DNA of 37,995 nt from the NCBI GenBank assembly GCA_020073565.1, contig JAIQEY010000049.1, positions 1 to 37,995 on the forward strand, in the 5' to 3' direction. Below the pieces are notes generated by a model. It searched no databases, had not been told where the DNA came from, and saw only the letters and a program-made list of their open reading frames with translations. Origin of the DNA: Terriglobia bacterium (lineage in GTDB: Bacteria > Acidobacteriota > Terriglobia > Terriglobales > Acidobacteriaceae). This document shows, in pieces, positions 16,215-24,479 of the stretch. The translations under genes and the position numbers were made by a program. Each line of letters starts with the position of its first letter. Position 1 is the first letter of the stretch.

Positions 16215-16439
16215 TTACGCCGGTTTGGGGCGATAGCCGCTGCAAGCCAGGACCGGCAAGCGAGGATATTTTGGGAACTGCGGGTCCTCCAAAGAGAGCT
16301 CACACCTGGTGAAAATCGAGCCACGATCCGATTCGATCCGGCGCGAATGTTGACACGTCCGGCAGAGGCCGGGATTGGGAGGTTTCGGCGTGTCGTCGGT
16401 GACAGAGGCCATCTGGGGCGTTTCTAGATTACAAGCCAT
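16215..16439 (-). CDS. small four-cysteine protein
   Basis: The 74-residue product contains LCRTCQHSRRIESDRGS, then FTRCELS and a final VLACSGY, giving a C-x2-C...C...C pattern that could bind one zinc or iron atom. A proline-rich N-terminus precedes it. The conserved-looking part is the last 50 residues, so the start is uncertain: ATGs at 16442, 16439 and 16412 all fit and none has a good ribosome site. It converges on the cdsA-like gene. Function unknown. Confidence 0.55.
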   Translation of the reverse strand: MACNLETPQMASVTDDTPKPPNPGLCRTCQHSRRIESDRGSIFTRCELSLEDPQFPKYPRLPVLACSGYRPKPA

Positions 16440-16789
16440 CATGCCATCGTATAAGTGGCGTTCGGGTGGTTGCTGTGGTCGCCTTCCATGAGAAGGCCGG
16501 TCGGAGTCAAGTCGATTCTTGTCTCTTTTGGTTGTTGGGCACGTTTTTTCTCCTTGCCGAGCGGCCGCTGTCGCCATGCTTCCATCCGCACTCAGGAGCG
16601 ATTCGTTTCGCTCGGTGCATGTTGGGCGTTCTCGGTTCAGCCGGTGCTGCCATCTGATTTTCGCCCTGTAGTTCTGCTCTTGCAGAGTGGAACCTGGGCC
16701 AGGCGATTAACGCAGTCACCGGAACTCGGCTTTAGGCTTTTGTCTTTTCTCTTCCTGGAACGGTTTTGACTTTGTTTTGCCTTTTTGTT
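16440..16789. other. gene-free region, includes the downstream flank of the IS110 element
   Basis: No convincing gene is seen. The end nearer the transposase is T-rich on the + strand (16734-16790), so A-rich downstream of the transposase stop on its own strand. The right end of the insertion element should lie here, but without terminal inverted repeats, which many IS110 members lack, I could not place it. Confidence 0.4.
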
Positions 16790-17893
16790 TTACGCGGCTG
16801 CGGCTACTGTCGTTCGGCTGCTGTTGTGCAAGGGTTCGTACACTTCTCCGCTCACCCACAGATGATGCAGCAGCACCGCCAGCTTTCTCGCAGTCGCCAC
16901 GATGGCTCGCTTCTTGCCGTTTCTCCCACCACGTTCTGCTAGTTTCAGGCCCCAGCGCCGCAGATCACAGTCGGGACCGAACGGACCCAGAATGTGCTGC
17001 GCTCCTTGCACCAACAACGTCCGCAGATAGGGATCGCCTTCTTTGCTGATGTGCAGCTGCGGCTCGCTCTGACCAGAGTTTCTTCGTCCCGGCTGCAGCC
17101 CCAGATAGCAGCCCACGTCGCGGCTCTGGCGGAAGCGATGCGGATCTTCCAACGTCAGCAAGAAGGTCAGCGCGATCAGCGTACCCACGCCCTTGATCTG
17201 CTTCAGCAGCGCCACCTGCGGATAACTCTGCTGTGCCAGATTCTCGATGCGCTCGTTGTATTCCACGATGCGCTCGCTCAGCTCGGCGATGGCCGACAGC
17301 AACGGCTCCAGTGCCCGTTGCAGTTCCGGGCTTAACCCTTCCGCTTTCTCCGGATTCATGTTGCGCACGTTGCAGCCGCGCAATCGTTCCCCGTAAGACT
17401 TCGCCAGTCCGCGCGCCGTGTTGACTAGCCCCGTTCGCGCCCGCACCAGCCCGGCACGCGCCCGAATCAGCGTCAGATCGGCTTGCGCCTGCACGCTGCG
17501 GTGCTTCACCGGATACAGCAACTCCGGATCGATCCGGGCCAGCCGCGCCAGCGTCTGCGCATCCAGACGATCGTCTTTCTTGCGGCTCTCCCCGATCAGC
17601 CGTACCTTGCGCGCATTCGCCACGATCACTTCATGCCCCAACTCGCTGAGCAAGCGACTGATCCAGGGCGCATGCGTCCCGATTTCCAGTGCGATCCGAC
17701 TGCGTGGCATGGCGCCGAAGACTTCCTGCAACGCTTTCGCACTCGTACGGACTCGCTGCTCCAACTGGATCTGGCCGGCTTCATCCACCACGCAGTACCA
17801 ACTGTTTCGGTCTCCCAGATCCAATCCAATGGTCAGTTTCTGCTGCGAAATATTCCTGCTCTGCTTCGTTGCCGCGGTGCTAACCTTCTTCAT
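16790..17893 (-). CDS. IS110-family transposase (DEDD recombinase)
   Basis: The 367-residue protein has the two IS110 domains. The RuvC-like N-terminal part carries IGLDLGDRNSWY (D25), ALEIGTHAPWI (E70) and KKDDRLDAQTLARLAR (D108, D111), the DEDD tetrad. The C-terminal Transposase_20 part includes LLKQIKGVGTLIAL, the GCYLGLQPGRRNSGQSE region that holds the serine of this family, and SKEGDPYLRTLLVQGA. The reading frame is intact. ATG 17893 was chosen because GGAGA lies eight bases before it; an in-frame ATG at 17926 exists. IS110 recombinases use a structured bridge RNA from the element's non-coding end, and the 5' flank here is strongly palindromic. Confidence 0.95.
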   Translation of the reverse strand: MKKVSTAATKQSRNISQQKLTIGLDLGDRNSWYCVVDEAGQIQLEQRVRTSAKALQEVFGAMPRSRIALEIGTHAPWISRLLSELGHEVIVANARKVRLIGESRKKDDRLDAQTLARLARIDPELLYPVKHRSVQAQADLTLIRARAGLVRARTGLVNTARGLAKSYGERLRGCNVRNMNPEKAEGLSPELQRALEPLLSAIAELSERIVEYNERIENLAQQSYPQVALLKQIKGVGTLIALTFLLTLEDPHRFRQSRDVGCYLGLQPGRRNSGQSEPQLHISKEGDPYLRTLLVQGAQHILGPFGPDCDLRRWGLKLAERGGRNGKKRAIVATARKLAVLLHHLWVSGEVYEPLHNSSRTTVAAAA

Positions 17894-17970
17894 TGCCGGT
17901 CTCCTTTTTATCTGTGCTTCGAGCACGTCGATAACTTGGGAGCGTACACCGCATCCCGCCGGAGACCGGT
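17891..17970 (-). promoter_or_regulatory. inverted repeat that would bury the transposase ribosome site; possible bridge-RNA segment
   Basis: CCGGTCTCC (17896-17904, + strand) and GGAGACCGG (17961-17969) are exact reverse complements 56 bases apart. In the minus-strand transcript the second arm is GGAGACCGG, which contains the transposase Shine-Dalgarno just before the ATG at 17893. Pairing would hide it. The same region is where IS110-group elements encode their bridge RNA, so the stem may belong to that RNA. Confidence 0.5.
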
Positions 17971-18022
17971 CTTCTCATCCCATCTGATTTCGTCAACTAT
18001 CGTGAAGCCACTCGACAGCAGA

Positions 18023-18047
18023 GGACAGGCTCGGCTCTTGCCTGTCC
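18023..18047. repeat. REP-like palindrome beside the IS110 element
   Basis: GGACAGGC and GCCTGTCC form a perfect eight-base-pair stem around a nine-base loop. It lies about 130 bases upstream of the transposase start. It may be chromosomal and mark the insertion target, or be part of the element's left end. Confidence 0.55.
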
Positions 18048-18138
18048 GGGACTCCGAATCCAACAAGTTCTGACAGCAAGCGATGAGTGGCTGCGCGCCC
18101 GTTGGGAGATGGCTGCCGTACTTGATGGCACCGGCCTG

Positions 18139-19506
18139 TCAGTCGAGTTTTACGATCCAAACATCGGAGCGAGGATCGCCATCCTTATTCGTTCCGACTT
18201 GCCCGTCCCAGCTCGACGAGAACATGAAGAACCGTCCATCGAGAGAAACATTGCCGAACGGTTCAGACCAGTAATACTCGGGATCCCAGACAGCGCGGTT
18301 GTGAGCAAATCGCCAGATAGTGGAGGCATTGAGATCCGTTTCAATGCAGAAGATCTCGCCGTCATAGGGCTGCTTGATTTCAGTAATTCCGTCAGGGCTA
18401 TAGGTCGAACCACAGACAGGCACATTGTTGTTGAGGTGCCCGGCGCTCCATGTGAAGTGCTTCTCCATCCCCCACAGGTGAGGCAGCGGCAACGGGTTGA
18501 CGAGTTGAGTGATGTTCGTAAGATCGCTGAGGGTCCGCCGGAAGGTATTCATCTCGTCGGTGACGCCGGGAGCGTTGATCTCAGTGTCGTACCCGAGGGA
18601 GTCATAACCGCTGCAAAGGGAACGGCCGTGAAAGTAACACGGCTGGACATTCAGCGACGTCGTATCCCAGACGTAGTAGCCTTTGCGGACCACCGAGATC
18701 TTCACGTACTGGCCGCTGCCGGAGATGTGGGCATGGTTGATCAGGAAATTTTCGGGGACAACTGCCTGGCCGGTTGGTCCCCAACTGCCTCCGATCTGGC
18801 CGGTTTGAGTGTTGTACCAGCGGCAGCCGCGTTTCTTGTCATACACGATCACGAAGGTGCGGTTGCCAAACTGGTTCCCACCGGCATTGATCTCTATGCG
18901 ATTGTCGTCACCTGAAATCGAGATGTCACTACTGGTGACGTGACGACCCGCCACCAGCGGCGGTTGCATTCCGCAAGTCGTGGTGTCGATTAGAGGCGTT
19001 ATCGCGCCAGTGGAAAACCGAAAACTGGCGATCGTCAGCGGCGCGCCCGCCAGGGTTCCATACATGAGATCGGGGTCGACAAAGCTGAAGGTGGGTCCTG
19101 GATAAAGAGGAATAGCAAACCCTCCGCCGGTTCCTGCTCCCGGCAGGGCGCTGATGAACATGGTGGACGGGTCGAAGCCAAAGGCGAGGGTCCTCCTCTG
19201 TTCGCCGACAAGGAAAAACTTTCGGCCGTCGGCGCTCCATGCGTTGGTCTCGGTCCCGGGATTTCTGAAGAAACTGTGAAGACGCTTCGGGTTCGTGTTG
19301 TCGTCGGTGACCCGGACCATGAGCGCTCCAAAATCAGGATCCTGAAACACTGTGTTGACCGGTGGCGGGGCCATAGGAGTTTTTGGGTGTACCTCCCGGT
19401 CGGTGAACGCATCCGGGTAAGGTTGAACGCCCTGCGCGCCCGCGGCAGCAGACGCTGCCAAGATGAGACACAAAGAAATGAGGGTCACAAATCCCCGGGT
19501 GGTCAT
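18139..19506 (-). CDS. exported protein of unknown function, possible beta-propeller
   Basis: The 455-residue product has a signal peptide (MTTRGFVTLISLCLILAASAAAGAQG) and no recognised catalytic domain. Repeated segments resembling beta-propeller blades are seen: VRVTDDNTNPKRLHSF, NAWSADGRKFFLVGE, HISGSGQYVKISVVRKGYYVWD, STYSPDGITEIKQ and NVSLDGRFFMFSS, the last ending in DVWIVKLD. The S-x-DGR/SPDG turns are typical of TolB/WD40-like propellers. Several cysteines in the middle (RSLCSGYDS, PVCGSTY, IFCIETD) may form disulfides. An AGGAG ribosome site precedes the ATG. It diverges from the cyanophycinase-like gene; no role is assigned. Confidence 0.72.
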   Translation of the reverse strand: MTTRGFVTLISLCLILAASAAAGAQGVQPYPDAFTDREVHPKTPMAPPPVNTVFQDPDFGALMVRVTDDNTNPKRLHSFFRNPGTETNAWSADGRKFFLVGEQRRTLAFGFDPSTMFISALPGAGTGGGFAIPLYPGPTFSFVDPDLMYGTLAGAPLTIASFRFSTGAITPLIDTTTCGMQPPLVAGRHVTSSDISISGDDNRIEINAGGNQFGNRTFVIVYDKKRGCRWYNTQTGQIGGSWGPTGQAVVPENFLINHAHISGSGQYVKISVVRKGYYVWDTTSLNVQPCYFHGRSLCSGYDSLGYDTEINAPGVTDEMNTFRRTLSDLTNITQLVNPLPLPHLWGMEKHFTWSAGHLNNNVPVCGSTYSPDGITEIKQPYDGEIFCIETDLNASTIWRFAHNRAVWDPEYYWSEPFGNVSLDGRFFMFSSSWDGQVGTNKDGDPRSDVWIVKLD

Positions 19507-19673
19507 AGGATCTCCTGGCTCGAATGCCGGGTAGGAAGAGAATTTCGCGGCACCGAGTGCGAGAGATTATCCTCGCACCCGCTGAGAACGGTCAAGATGA
19601 AAGACTTTGTTGTACCTGTGGGGGAGTAAGCAGACGAACTGGGCGGCCGCGGCGCTACTTTTCGAGCTTGCGG

Positions 19674-19679
19674 TATAGT
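19674..19679 (+). promoter_or_regulatory. candidate -10 element (TATAGT) for the cyanophycinase-like gene
   Basis: TATAGT ends eleven bases before the ATG at 19691, with no ribosome-binding site between. No good -35 is visible. This suggests a leaderless or nearly leaderless transcript. Confidence 0.35.
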
Positions 19680-19690
19680 AGCAGCGAAAA

Positions 19691-20695
19691 ATGACAGCCT
19701 TATCGCGATCGGTACTCACGGTTCTCATCCTCTGGCTGGCAGGGAATTTCGCGCACGCCAGCTCTTATCAATACATCCGCGTTGGCAACAAGGAAGACGT
19801 GCAAACCAAGACCACGCCCGGCATCGCGATGATGGGCGGCGGCGACGATCTGGACGATGTGTTTCGCTGGCTCTGCGGTAAGGGCACGGGCGGCGACTTT
19901 TTGGTTCTTCGAGCTACAGGAGACGATGATTACAATTCGTACGTCAACGGTTTGTGCAAGCTAAACTCGGTCGCGACGCTCATCATTCCCAATCGCGAAG
20001 CCGCGCAGGATCCGGCGGTGGCCGAGATCATCCGCAAAGCGGAAATCTTGTTTATTGCTGGCGGCGACCAGTCAAACTATGTCCGCGGATGGCAAGGCAC
20101 TCCGGTTCAGGATGCGATCAACGCCAATATCGCGGCCGGCAAGGCGATCGGCGGGACGAGCGCGGGACTGGCTGTGCTGGGCGAGTTTGTGTATGGATGT
20201 CTTCTCGATAAACCTGACGACAACGATCTGGCTTCGACCGACGTTCTGCCGAATCCATATTTCGAACGGGTCACGCTGGTTCGAAACTTCCTGAAGATTC
20301 CGTATCTTGAGAACCTGATCACCGATTCCCACTTCGCCAAGCGCGACCGCATGGGCCGCACTCTGGGATTCTTGGCGCGCATCATCCAGGACGGATGGTC
20401 GAAGTCTCCGCGCGAAAATGCGATTGACGAGAAATCGGCTGTGTTGGTCGAGCCCGATGGCAAAGCTACCGTGGTGGGAAGTGGGAAAGGTGTCTATTTT
20501 CTTCGACCCACGCAAAAGCCGAGGACTTGCAGGAAGGGCCAGCCACTCACGTTTCAGAAAATCAGCGTCTACAGAGTTCCGGCCGGTGGACACTTTGACC
20601 TCGAGTCGTGGAAGGGGGATGGCGGAACGGCCTATTCGCTTACGGTGGAAAGCGGAAAGATCGAAAGTACACAGGCCAACCACGCCATCTACTGA
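19691..20695 (+). CDS. exported cyanophycinase-like serine peptidase (S51)
   Basis: Peptidase S51 members include cyanophycinase and dipeptidase E. The 334-residue protein starts with a signal peptide (ending about AHAS, residue 24), then has GIAMMGGGDDLDD, LFIAGGDQSNYVR, the nucleophile elbow GGTSAGLAVLGE with Ser157, and TDSHFAKRDRMGRTLGF, which is characteristic of cyanophycinase. The catalytic region is complete. Export is consistent with scavenging cyanophycin or similar beta-aspartyl peptides from outside. No cyanophycin synthetase (cphA) is in the window. Confidence 0.85.
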   Translation: MTALSRSVLTVLILWLAGNFAHASSYQYIRVGNKEDVQTKTTPGIAMMGGGDDLDDVFRWLCGKGTGGDFLVLRATGDDDYNSYVNGLCKLNSVATLIIPNREAAQDPAVAEIIRKAEILFIAGGDQSNYVRGWQGTPVQDAINANIAAGKAIGGTSAGLAVLGEFVYGCLLDKPDDNDLASTDVLPNPYFERVTLVRNFLKIPYLENLITDSHFAKRDRMGRTLGFLARIIQDGWSKSPRENAIDEKSAVLVEPDGKATVVGSGKGVYFLRPTQKPRTCRKGQPLTFQKISVYRVPAGGHFDLESWKGDGGTAYSLTVESGKIESTQANHAIY

Positions 20696-20708
20696 TTCAC
20701 CTTCGCGC

Positions 20709-20740
20709 GCTGGAAAAACCAGCAATTTAGCGCTATTTTC
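20709..20740 (+). terminator. weak terminator candidate after the cyanophycinase-like gene
   Basis: GCTGG-AAAAA-CCAGC (20709-20723) is followed by a moderately T-rich stretch with ATTT and ATTTT. It begins 13 bases after the stop codon. The stem is only five base pairs, so it is a weak candidate. Confidence 0.3.
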
Positions 20741-20909
20741 GTTTGACTTCGCCACTCTTCCCTGCCAGACTTTGCTGTCAAAAGTTTGGGCCTGAGGCAC
20801 GCCATGAGCAGGCACTGCTGTCCCTTCCTTTCACGCGCGAACACCTTCCAGCAGCTACTCTTCCTCGTCGATGCAGGCAAACTCGAAGCCGGCCTGTGAT
20901 CCCCCGCTG

Positions 20910-20925
20910 TGTGAGCTAGCTCACC
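20910..20925. promoter_or_regulatory. CRP/FNR-superfamily-like operator upstream of the TonB receptor gene
   Basis: TGTGAGCTAGCTCACC contains a perfect 14-bp palindrome and matches the CRP consensus TGTGA-N6-TCACA at nine of ten positions. It is centred about 63 bases before the ATG at 20981, a plausible activator position. The CRP consensus is from Proteobacteria; which factor would bind here is unknown. Confidence 0.5.
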
Positions 20926-20980
20926 GACGCTGTCGACGTTCCGGGTCTAGCATGCAAGATCGAAAGTTGGAGGAGCCTCT

Positions 20981-23900
20981 ATGAAAGCCATTCGTCTGGT
21001 CGCGTTTGTCATTCTTGTGTTGCTAGCGTTTGTTTCATCCGTATTGGCCCAGACCTCACAAGGGCGCATTTCGGGACGGGTGTCTGATCAGAGCGGCGCG
21101 GTCATTTCCGGAGCCACGGTCACAATCCTGAATTCGGAAACCGGCATCCGGCGCGTGTTGACGACCAACGCGGCAGGCGAATACTTCGCGCCGAACCTGA
21201 ACCCAGGCGTGTATTCGATCACCATTGAGGCGCCCTCATTCAAGAGGTCGCAGCGGTCGGCATTCCGACTGGAGGTCGCGACCGATGTCCGTCAGGATTT
21301 CACGCTGCAGCCAGGGGCCGCCACCGAGACGGTTAACGTCACTGCGGAACAGCCGCTGGTCGATTCCGTGACCGACGTGCTGGGTGGCACACTGACCAAC
21401 AAACTGATCAATGAGCTTCCATTGCAGGGGAGGGATTTCCAGAATCTTCTGGAACTGCGGCCAGGTATTCAGCGAGTGCCCGGCGGAGGGTTTCAGCACA
21501 CTACATCGAACGGCAACCGCCGTGAAGACAACAACTACATTGTGGACGGCACTGACGACAACGACATTTACTACGGAGATACGGTGATCAATGGCGCTGG
21601 TGTTGCCGGTACACCGGCCAGCCACCTGCCTCTGGATGCCATTCAGGAATTCAACACCCAGGAGAACCAGGGTGCCGAGTACGGGTGGAAACCCGGCGCC
21701 GTCGTCAACATCGGTTTGAAATCGGGCGGCAACGTGTTTCACGGAACCTCTTACTACTTCCATCGCAACAGCGCCTTTGATGCAAGAAACTTCTTCAACC
21801 CTGGCCCCCAGCCGGTCGCCGCTTTGCTCCTGCATCAATTTGGCGCGTCCGCGGGAGGTCCCATCGTGAAGGACAAGTGGTTCATTTTCGGAAACTATGA
21901 AGGCGTTCGGCACAAGGTGGGGAACCCCGGAGCCACGAGCAGTCCGGTCACAGAGCCGGGGGTCGGTGATTCAACCATCAGCCTTCCGGCTGCGAAGGCC
22001 GATCTGGGGTGTCCTGCAAATTGCAGTGACCTTAGCTTACATCTGGCGGATCTGTTCCTTAAGAACACCGGAAACAACGGACTGGCGACTCCCGACCAGA
22101 TTAATTTTGATTTCAACAACACCAATCGTGAAGACAACTTCGTCATCAAGAGCGACTACCATCCCAATTCCAAGAACGTCATTACGGGTCGCTACTTCTT
22201 TACCGACAGCTACCTTGCCGAGGAAGACACGATTGCGATAAGACCGGATTGGCTGTCGGTGGCGAGGACCAAGATTGGCGTCACGGGAGTGAACTGGACG
22301 TGGATACCGAATACGAAGTGGGTGAACGAAGCGCGCTTTGGATACAGCCGCAATTGGCAGAACGACAATGTCGTTGATTACCGGAAGAGCGCTCTGTCTT
22401 ACGGAATCAACACGGGCGTGACCGATCCCCATCTTTTCGGTTTTCCGCAAATTAACGTCGGCAATTTTGATTCGATGGGTGGTAATCGTAGATGGCCGCT
22501 GTACACGGCGCCGAATACAACCTGGGAGTGGGTAGACAATGCTTCGGTGACATTCGGGTCGCACAATTTGAAATTCGGCGGGGAATTCCGCTACGGCGGC
22601 ACGGACAACCTGCGCGCCAACTACGGACGAGGGTCCATCACTTTTGATACCCTGGAGGACTTTTTGCTGGGACATGTGGAATCCACTCGCGGTCGAATCC
22701 TGACTGGCGACACCCACCGGCACGCGACTATGTCGGGTTTCGGAGGATTTGTGGAGGACGCTTGGCGGGTGCGACCACGACTCTCCGTGAATCTCGGACT
22801 GCGCTATGACGTCACCCTTCCTGTAAAGGAAGAACATGACTTGATCGCGAATTTCATCCCGAGCCGTGGCGGTATTGTTCAGGTCGGGCGCGGTATCGAT
22901 TCTCCATACAACACTGACTGGAATAACATTTCTCCCCGCTTGGGCATTGCCTGGGATGTCTTCGGGACCGGCAAGACTGTGCTTCGCGCGGGTGGCGCAA
23001 TCATCTATGAGCAGCCCACGATTCGTCAGTACATTGACACGGGCGGGCTGAATGAAAATCCGAGTGGTGCAACCTTCATTGACCTTGACGGAAATGCTGT
23101 CCAAGGAAACGGGAACATTCAGGTTGTTCAACGACGGGTTTCAACCAGCGCTCTGACCGCAGCCTGGGCTAGTGGCACACCGCTCTTTGACACCACGCCC
23201 AGCATCACGTGCAGCTATGACAGTCCGTGTGACGTTTTCGGAATAAAGCAGAACATTGCCACACCCTACGTTGCATCCTGGAACTTCAACCTGCAGCAGG
23301 CAATCACTCCAACCACGGCGCTCCAGGTCGCTTACGTCGCAAACCGCGGCATCAAGCTGTATAGTCTTCGCGATATCAACCAAAACATCCCTGCACTGGA
23401 CACCGAGGAAGATGAGCAGAGTGGACGACCCTTCGTTCAAAACTGTCTTACTCCGCCCGGTAGCGGACTTGGTGGCCCTTGTCTGCCTTGGGTTGGCTAT
23501 GCGTACTTCATGGAGAACAAGGCCAATTCTATTTACAACGCCCTCCAGGTGACGCTCACTCAAAAATCATTTCGGGGCTTGAACTTTCTCGCGGGTTATA
23601 CCTGGGCTCATGCCATCGACATTGGCGCGACCAACAACCGAAGTGCGTATGCCCAGGACAGCAACAACTTTCAGGGGGACCGCGGCAACGGGGACTATGA
23701 TATCCGCCACCGGTTCACCATTTCCCTGAGTTACGACCTGCCCCACTTTAAAGCTCCATTGCAGATGGGGCAAGGTTGGCAAGTCACCAGTATTGTCAAT
23801 CTGCAGACCGGCGAACCCTACAACTATTACGACTCTACCGATGACATCAGCGGTACTGGCTGGCAGCTTGATCGCTGGAATTTCTATGGCAACCCTTCCG

Positions 23901-24352
23901 ACGTTCACTGGGGGCTTACCCAGCAGGCGACCTACGTCTATCCAGGCACGAGCGATCCCCGCTGCGCTGCGCACGGCTCGGTCGACCAGTTAGACTATTA
24001 CGGCTGCTTAGTTGCCGGGAATTCGGTGATTACTCCACCCGAACCGGGTCAGTTCGGCAACATGGGACGCAACATATTTACTGGACCACCGTTCAAGAAT
24101 TGGGATATGTCGGTGACGAAGCTCTGGAAACTTTCGGAGCGCGTAAATCTGCAGGTTCGTGGCGAATTCTTTAACATTCTTAACCACACCAACTTCGACT
24201 GGCTGACGCTGACCACCGATCTCTCGGATCCGGTTTACGGTAGCAACGATCTAGGCATAGTCAGGTTTACTCCCGACGTGGGAGCCTCGAACCCCGTCAT
24301 CGGTTCCGGCGGCTCGCGGCATATCCAGTTGGGAGTGAAGTTGATCTGGTAG
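20981..24352 (+). CDS. TonB-dependent receptor, Oar-like, with carboxypeptidase-regulatory domain
   Basis: The 1123-residue protein has a signal peptide (ending about LAQTS, residue 26). Residues about 28-112 form a CarboxypepD_reg-like Ig fold (GRISGRVSDQSGAVISGATV, then AAGEYFAPNLNPGVYSITIE). A plug-like domain follows (LVDSVTDVLGGTLTNKLINELPLQGRD, NNYIVDGTDDND), then a long outer-membrane barrel with ISPRLGIAWDVFG and VNLQVRGEFFNILNHTNF near the C-terminus. Acidobacteria carry many such receptors for large substrates, probably oligosaccharides or peptides. GGAGGAG precedes the ATG. A CRP-like palindrome lies upstream. No specific ligand can be named; the secreted peptidase upstream is a possible functional neighbour. 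Confidence 0.92.
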   Translation: MKAIRLVAFVILVLLAFVSSVLAQTSQGRISGRVSDQSGAVISGATVTILNSETGIRRVLTTNAAGEYFAPNLNPGVYSITIEAPSFKRSQRSAFRLEVATDVRQDFTLQPGAATETVNVTAEQPLVDSVTDVLGGTLTNKLINELPLQGRDFQNLLELRPGIQRVPGGGFQHTTSNGNRREDNNYIVDGTDDNDIYYGDTVINGAGVAGTPASHLPLDAIQEFNTQENQGAEYGWKPGAVVNIGLKSGGNVFHGTSYYFHRNSAFDARNFFNPGPQPVAALLLHQFGASAGGPIVKDKWFIFGNYEGVRHKVGNPGATSSPVTEPGVGDSTISLPAAKADLGCPANCSDLSLHLADLFLKNTGNNGLATPDQINFDFNNTNREDNFVIKSDYHPNSKNVITGRYFFTDSYLAEEDTIAIRPDWLSVARTKIGVTGVNWTWIPNTKWVNEARFGYSRNWQNDNVVDYRKSALSYGINTGVTDPHLFGFPQINVGNFDSMGGNRRWPLYTAPNTTWEWVDNASVTFGSHNLKFGGEFRYGGTDNLRANYGRGSITFDTLEDFLLGHVESTRGRILTGDTHRHATMSGFGGFVEDAWRVRPRLSVNLGLRYDVTLPVKEEHDLIANFIPSRGGIVQVGRGIDSPYNTDWNNISPRLGIAWDVFGTGKTVLRAGGAIIYEQPTIRQYIDTGGLNENPSGATFIDLDGNAVQGNGNIQVVQRRVSTSALTAAWASGTPLFDTTPSITCSYDSPCDVFGIKQNIATPYVASWNFNLQQAITPTTALQVAYVANRGIKLYSLRDINQNIPALDTEEDEQSGRPFVQNCLTPPGSGLGGPCLPWVGYAYFMENKANSIYNALQVTLTQKSFRGLNFLAGYTWAHAIDIGATNNRSAYAQDSNNFQGDRGNGDYDIRHRFTISLSYDLPHFKAPLQMGQGWQVTSIVNLQTGEPYNYYDSTDDISGTGWQLDRWNFYGNPSDVHWGLTQQATYVYPGTSDPRCAAHGSVDQLDYYGCLVAGNSVITPPEPGQFGNMGRNIFTGPPFKNWDMSVTKLWKLSERVNLQVRGEFFNILNHTNFDWLTLTTDLSDPVYGSNDLGIVRFTPDVGASNPVIGSGGSRHIQLGVKLIW

Positions 24353-24403
24353 AAGCAGCGTACTGATTAGTCGCAATGAAGCGGAAGTTCCGGAAGAAGT
24401 AGG

Positions 24404-24464
24404 GGTCCTTCGACTCCGCATGAATTTCGCTCCGCCAAATTCATGCTCCGCTCAGGATGACAGG
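24404..24464. repeat. dispersed repeat (copy 1) enclosing a 10-bp hairpin
   Basis: The string GGTCCTTCG...GCTCAGGATGACAGG occurs here and, shorter, at 30147-30175. Between the two halves this copy has GCATGAATTT (24418-24427) perfectly paired with AAATTCATGC (24437-24446) around a nine-base loop. It lies between the convergent TonB receptor and pncB genes. Confidence 0.6.
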
Positions 24465-24479
24465 CAGAATGGCGAATGA

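Noticed and set aside
16507..16719. 70-codon minus-strand frame downstream of the transposase
   Set aside because: Low-complexity basic composition with no ribosome site; not convincing as a passenger gene.
22037..23131. 364-codon frame antisense to the TonB receptor
   Set aside because: No domain or signal; the sense-strand gene is certain.
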